Origin: Pantoea rwandensis
GTDB taxonomy: Bacteria; Pseudomonadota; Gammaproteobacteria; Enterobacterales; Enterobacteriaceae
Assembly (NCBI RefSeq): GCF_002095475.1
Contig: NZ_MLFR01000026.1
Location: 1 to 64,000, forward strand
Reading direction: 5' to 3'
Length of the DNA stretch: 64,000 nucleotides
Shown: positions 61,546 to 64,000 of the stretch, one piece after another
How the letters are laid out: every line of letters begins with the position of its first letter
Position numbering within the stretch: position 1 is the stretch's first letter
The notes under the pieces: generated by a model
What the model saw: only the letters and a program-made list of their open reading frames with translations
Database searches by the model: none
What the model was told of the DNA's origin: nothing
Made by a program: the position numbers and the translations under genes

Positions 61546-62061
61546 ATGTCATCAACACCCTCAACGGCATCTGTGCCGACATTTTCCCGTTTGCTTGATC
61601 GTGCCATGCGTATCTTATCGCAGCGCGACCACAGCCGTGACGAACTGAAACGCAAGTTGCAGCTTTCGTCTCAGCGTGCAGCTTACATGCAGCAACAAGA
61701 AAACGTGCCTATCCCTGATGAGCTACTGGAAAAAGTGCTCGACTGGTGCCAGGAAAATGGCTGGCTCAACGACCAGCGTTTTACCGAACGCTTTATTCAA
61801 AGCAGAGCGCGAAAGGGGTATGGTCCACAGCGTGTGCGCATGGAGCTGCAACAAAAAGGCATCAGCCGTGAGGAAATCAATCAGGCTCTTCAGGATACCG
61901 AAATTGACTGGAGCCAATGCGCCGCCGACCTGGCAAAGCGCAAGTTTGGTGAACCATTGCCACAAACGTGGGCAGAGAAAAGCAAAGTACAGCGATTTTT
62001 AATGTCGAAAGGCTTTATGATGGAAGATATTCAGGCCGTTTTCAGAAATTTTGACAGCTGA
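61546..62061 (+). CDS. recX: Regulatory protein RecX
   Basis: Inhibitor of RecA filament extension. Length 171 aa, all-helical, with family motifs LSQRDHSRDELKRKL, DWCQENGWLNDQRFTERF and the RKGYGPQRVRMELQQKGIS segment. It lies 105 bp after recA, behind its terminator, and is expected to be SOS-linked through recA read-through. alaS follows after 134 bp with no recognisable element between. Confidence 0.95.
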   Translation: MSSTPSTASVPTFSRLLDRAMRILSQRDHSRDELKRKLQLSSQRAAYMQQQENVPIPDELLEKVLDWCQENGWLNDQRFTERFIQSRARKGYGPQRVRMELQQKGISREEINQALQDTEIDWSQCAADLAKRKFGEPLPQTWAEKSKVQRFLMSKGFMMEDIQAVFRNFDS

Positions 62062-62195
62062 AAGGCAATGGGATTTTACTTCCCACTGAAGAAAATTTAT
62101 CTTATTCCCACTTTTTGTTCCTCAATCAGCGGTGAACCAGCGGAAGCGGTTTGCCAGCGAAAGGGAACGTTCGTTAGCGTGATTCCAGGAATTAT

Positions 62196-64000
62196 ATGAG
62201 CAAGAGCACTGCTGAGATCCGTCAAGCGTTTCTCGACTTTTTTCATAGCAAGGGACATCAGGTTGTAGCCAGCAGCTCCCTCGTACCGAACAACGACCCG
62301 ACTTTACTGTTTACCAACGCCGGGATGGTACAGTTTAAAGACGTTTTCCTCGGTCAGGACAAGCGCGACTACGCACGTGCCACCACGTCTCAGCGTTGTG
62401 TGCGTGCCGGCGGCAAGCACAATGACCTGGAGAACGTAGGCTACACCGCGCGCCACCATACCTTCTTTGAAATGTTGGGTAATTTCAGCTTTGGCGATTA
62501 CTTCAAGAAAGAAGCGATTGCTTATGCCTGGGAACTGTTGACGGGTGAGCAGTGGTTCAAGCTGCCAAAAGAGCGTCTGTGGGTTACCGTTTATGAAACC
62601 GACGATGAAGCCTTCGAAATCTGGGCTAATGACGTTGGTGTGCCACGCGAGCGTATTATTCGCATCGGTGACAATAAAGGTAGCGCTTACGCTTCTGATA
62701 ACTTCTGGCAGATGGGCGACACGGGTCCTTGCGGCCCTTGCACCGAAATTTTCTACGATCACGGTGATCATATCTGGGGTGGCCCACCGGGCAGCCCAGA
62801 AGAAGATGGCGATCGCTACATTGAGATCTGGAACATCGTCTTTATGCAGTTCAACCGTCAGGCCGACGGTACAATGGAGCCACTGCCTAAACCGTCAGTG
62901 GACACCGGCATGGGTCTTGAGCGTATTGCCGCGGTACTGCAGCACGTTAACTCGAACTATGAAATCGATCTGTTTGCCAAACTAATCAAAGCTGTTGCAC
63001 AGGTGACGGGCGCTACCGACCTGAACAACAAATCATTGCGTGTCATTGCCGATCACATCCGTTCTTGTGCTTTCCTGATTGCTGATGGCGTGATTCCGTC
63101 GAATGAAAACCGTGGCTATGTGCTGCGTCGCATCATTCGTCGCGCTGTGCGCCACGGCAATATGCTGGGTGCCAAAGAAGCCTTCTTCTACAAACTGGTT
63201 GCACCGTTGATCGATGTGATGGGTGAAGCAGGTGAAGATCTGAAGCGTCAACAGAAACACGTTGAGAATGCGCTGAAAGGTGAAGAAGAGCAGTTTGCTA
63301 AGACGCTGGAGCGCGGTCTGGCGTTGCTGGACGAAGAACTGGCTAATCTGCAAGGCGATACGCTGGATGGTGAAACCGTATTCCGTCTGTATGACACCTT
63401 CGGTTTCCCCGCTGATTTAACCGCTGACGTCTGCCGTGAACGCAATCTAAAGATTGATGAAGCAGGCTTTGAAACGGCAATGGAACAGCAACGTCAGCGT
63501 GCGCGTGAAGCGAGCGGCTTTGGCGCTGATTACAACAACGTGATTCGCTTTGATACCGCGACTGACTTCAAAGGTTATGAGCAGTTGCAACTGGAAGGCA
63601 CCGTACAAGCGCTGTTCGTGAATGGCCAACAGGTTGAGCAGGTTTCTGCAGGGCAGGATGCCGTCGTCATTTTGGACCAGACGCCGTTCTACGGCGAATC
63701 AGGCGGCCAGGTGGGAGATACCGGTGTGCTGACTGGGCAGAATGCTGAATTTAGCGTTCAGGATACCCAAAAGTATGGCAAAGCCTTCGGTCATATCGGT
63801 AAGCTGAATCACGGCCAATTACGTGTAGGCGATCGCTTAAATGCACAAGTGGATGAAGAACGCCGTGCGCGCATTATTCTTAACCACTCTGCAACGCATT
63901 TGATGCACGAAGCTTTGCGCGAAGTACTGGGCGACCACGTTGGTCAGAAGGGCTCGCTGAACAACGACAAATACCTGCGCTTCGACTTCTCTCATACTGA
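62196..64000 (+). CDS. alaS: Alanine--tRNA ligase, 5' part
   Basis: Class II aminoacyl-tRNA synthetase; about 601 of some 875 residues are in the window and the frame is still open at the end. Start MSKSTAEIRQAFLDFFHSKG after CAGGAATT. Motif 1 region SSSLVPNNDPTLLFTNAGM, motif 2 TSQRCVRAGGKHNDLENVG, motif 3 GMGLERIAAVLQ, then the tRNA-recognition part and the start of the editing domain with the zinc-binding HSATHLMHEAL and FDFSH. In E. coli csrA lies after it, outside this window. Confidence 0.97.
   Translation, partial: MSKSTAEIRQAFLDFFHSKGHQVVASSSLVPNNDPTLLFTNAGMVQFKDVFLGQDKRDYARATTSQRCVRAGGKHNDLENVGYTARHHTFFEMLGNFSFGDYFKKEAIAYAWELLTGEQWFKLPKERLWVTVYETDDEAFEIWANDVGVPRERIIRIGDNKGSAYASDNFWQMGDTGPCGPCTEIFYDHGDHIWGGPPGSPEEDGDRYIEIWNIVFMQFNRQADGTMEPLPKPSVDTGMGLERIAAVLQHVNSNYEIDLFAKLIKAVAQVTGATDLNNKSLRVIADHIRSCAFLIADGVIPSNENRGYVLRRIIRRAVRHGNMLGAKEAFFYKLVAPLIDVMGEAGEDLKRQQKHVENALKGEEEQFAKTLERGLALLDEELANLQGDTLDGETVFRLYDTFGFPADLTADVCRERNLKIDEAGFETAMEQQRQRAREASGFGADYNNVIRFDTATDFKGYEQLQLEGTVQALFVNGQQVEQVSAGQDAVVILDQTPFYGESGGQVGDTGVLTGQNAEFSVQDTQKYGKAFGHIGKLNHGQLRVGDRLNAQVDEERRARIILNHSATHLMHEALREVLGDHVGQKGSLNNDKYLRFDFSHT

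Overview
The window is a stretch of ordinary enterobacterial chromosome. Gene content and order follow the Escherichia coli segment from metZWV/mltA to recA/alaS almost gene for gene, but protein divergence, the missing fucose and mazEF genes, a merged galactarate/glucarate locus and several families of intergenic palindromes point to a non-Escherichia member of Enterobacterales. Erwiniaceae, probably Pantoea or a close relative, is the best guess; this is an inference from gene order and sequence feel, not from a search.

Layout. 1-4.5 kb: an initiator tRNA, mltA, tcdA, csdE-csdA (t6A37 cyclisation and sulfur transfer) and a small YgdI-type lipoprotein. 4.5-7.3 kb: the sRNA gene gcvB, its divergent regulator gcvA (frameshifted here), ygdD and rlmM. 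7.3-7.75 kb: three copies of a large palindromic repeat. 7.75-13.7 kb: xni, ppnN, queF, syd, the CsrA-sequestering sRNA csrB with a UvrY-type box upstream, yqcC, truC and yqcA. 13.8-22.9 kb: a complete hexarate catabolism locus, garD divergent from gudP-gudX-gudD-garL-garR-garK, giving uptake, dehydration, aldol cleavage, reduction and phosphorylation of glucarate and galactarate; garK is frameshifted. 23-30.3 kb: barA, rlmD, relA, mazG. 30.5-35.6 kb: pyrG, eno, queE, an exported inorganic pyrophosphatase and queD. 35.9-46.2 kb: the assimilatory sulfate pathway cysJIH (cysH frameshifted) and cysG-cysDNC, separated by a YciI-like gene and iap. 46.2-53.3 kb: ygbE, ftsB-ispD-ispF-truD, surE-pcm-nlpD-rpoS. 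53.4-64 kb: mutS (frameshifted), mltB, yjdM, a DapA-like aldolase, tam, pncC, recA (with a LexA box), recX and the 5' part of alaS, which runs off the end.

Several parts of one global circuit sit here: the BarA sensor kinase, the UvrY-type operator and CsrB, together with RelA (ppGpp) and RpoS. Sulfate activation (CysDNC), PAPS/sulfite reduction (CysHIJ) and siroheme synthesis (CysG) are all present. Three queuosine/preQ0 enzymes (QueD, QueE, QueF) are also here.

I found no phage, insertion sequence, CRISPR array, toxin-antitoxin or defence locus, and nothing that looks like an unknown multi-gene system. The most notable things are (i) four single-base frameshifts in otherwise intact conserved genes (gcvA, garK, cysH, mutS) plus an 8-nt T-loop in the initiator tRNA, which suggest either assembly indels or a mismatch-repair-deficient lineage, (ii) dispersed and clustered palindromic repeats, (iii) an exported pyrophosphatase beside queuosine genes, and (iv) a GcvB whose middle section differs from the E. 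coli RNA while the seed regions are kept.
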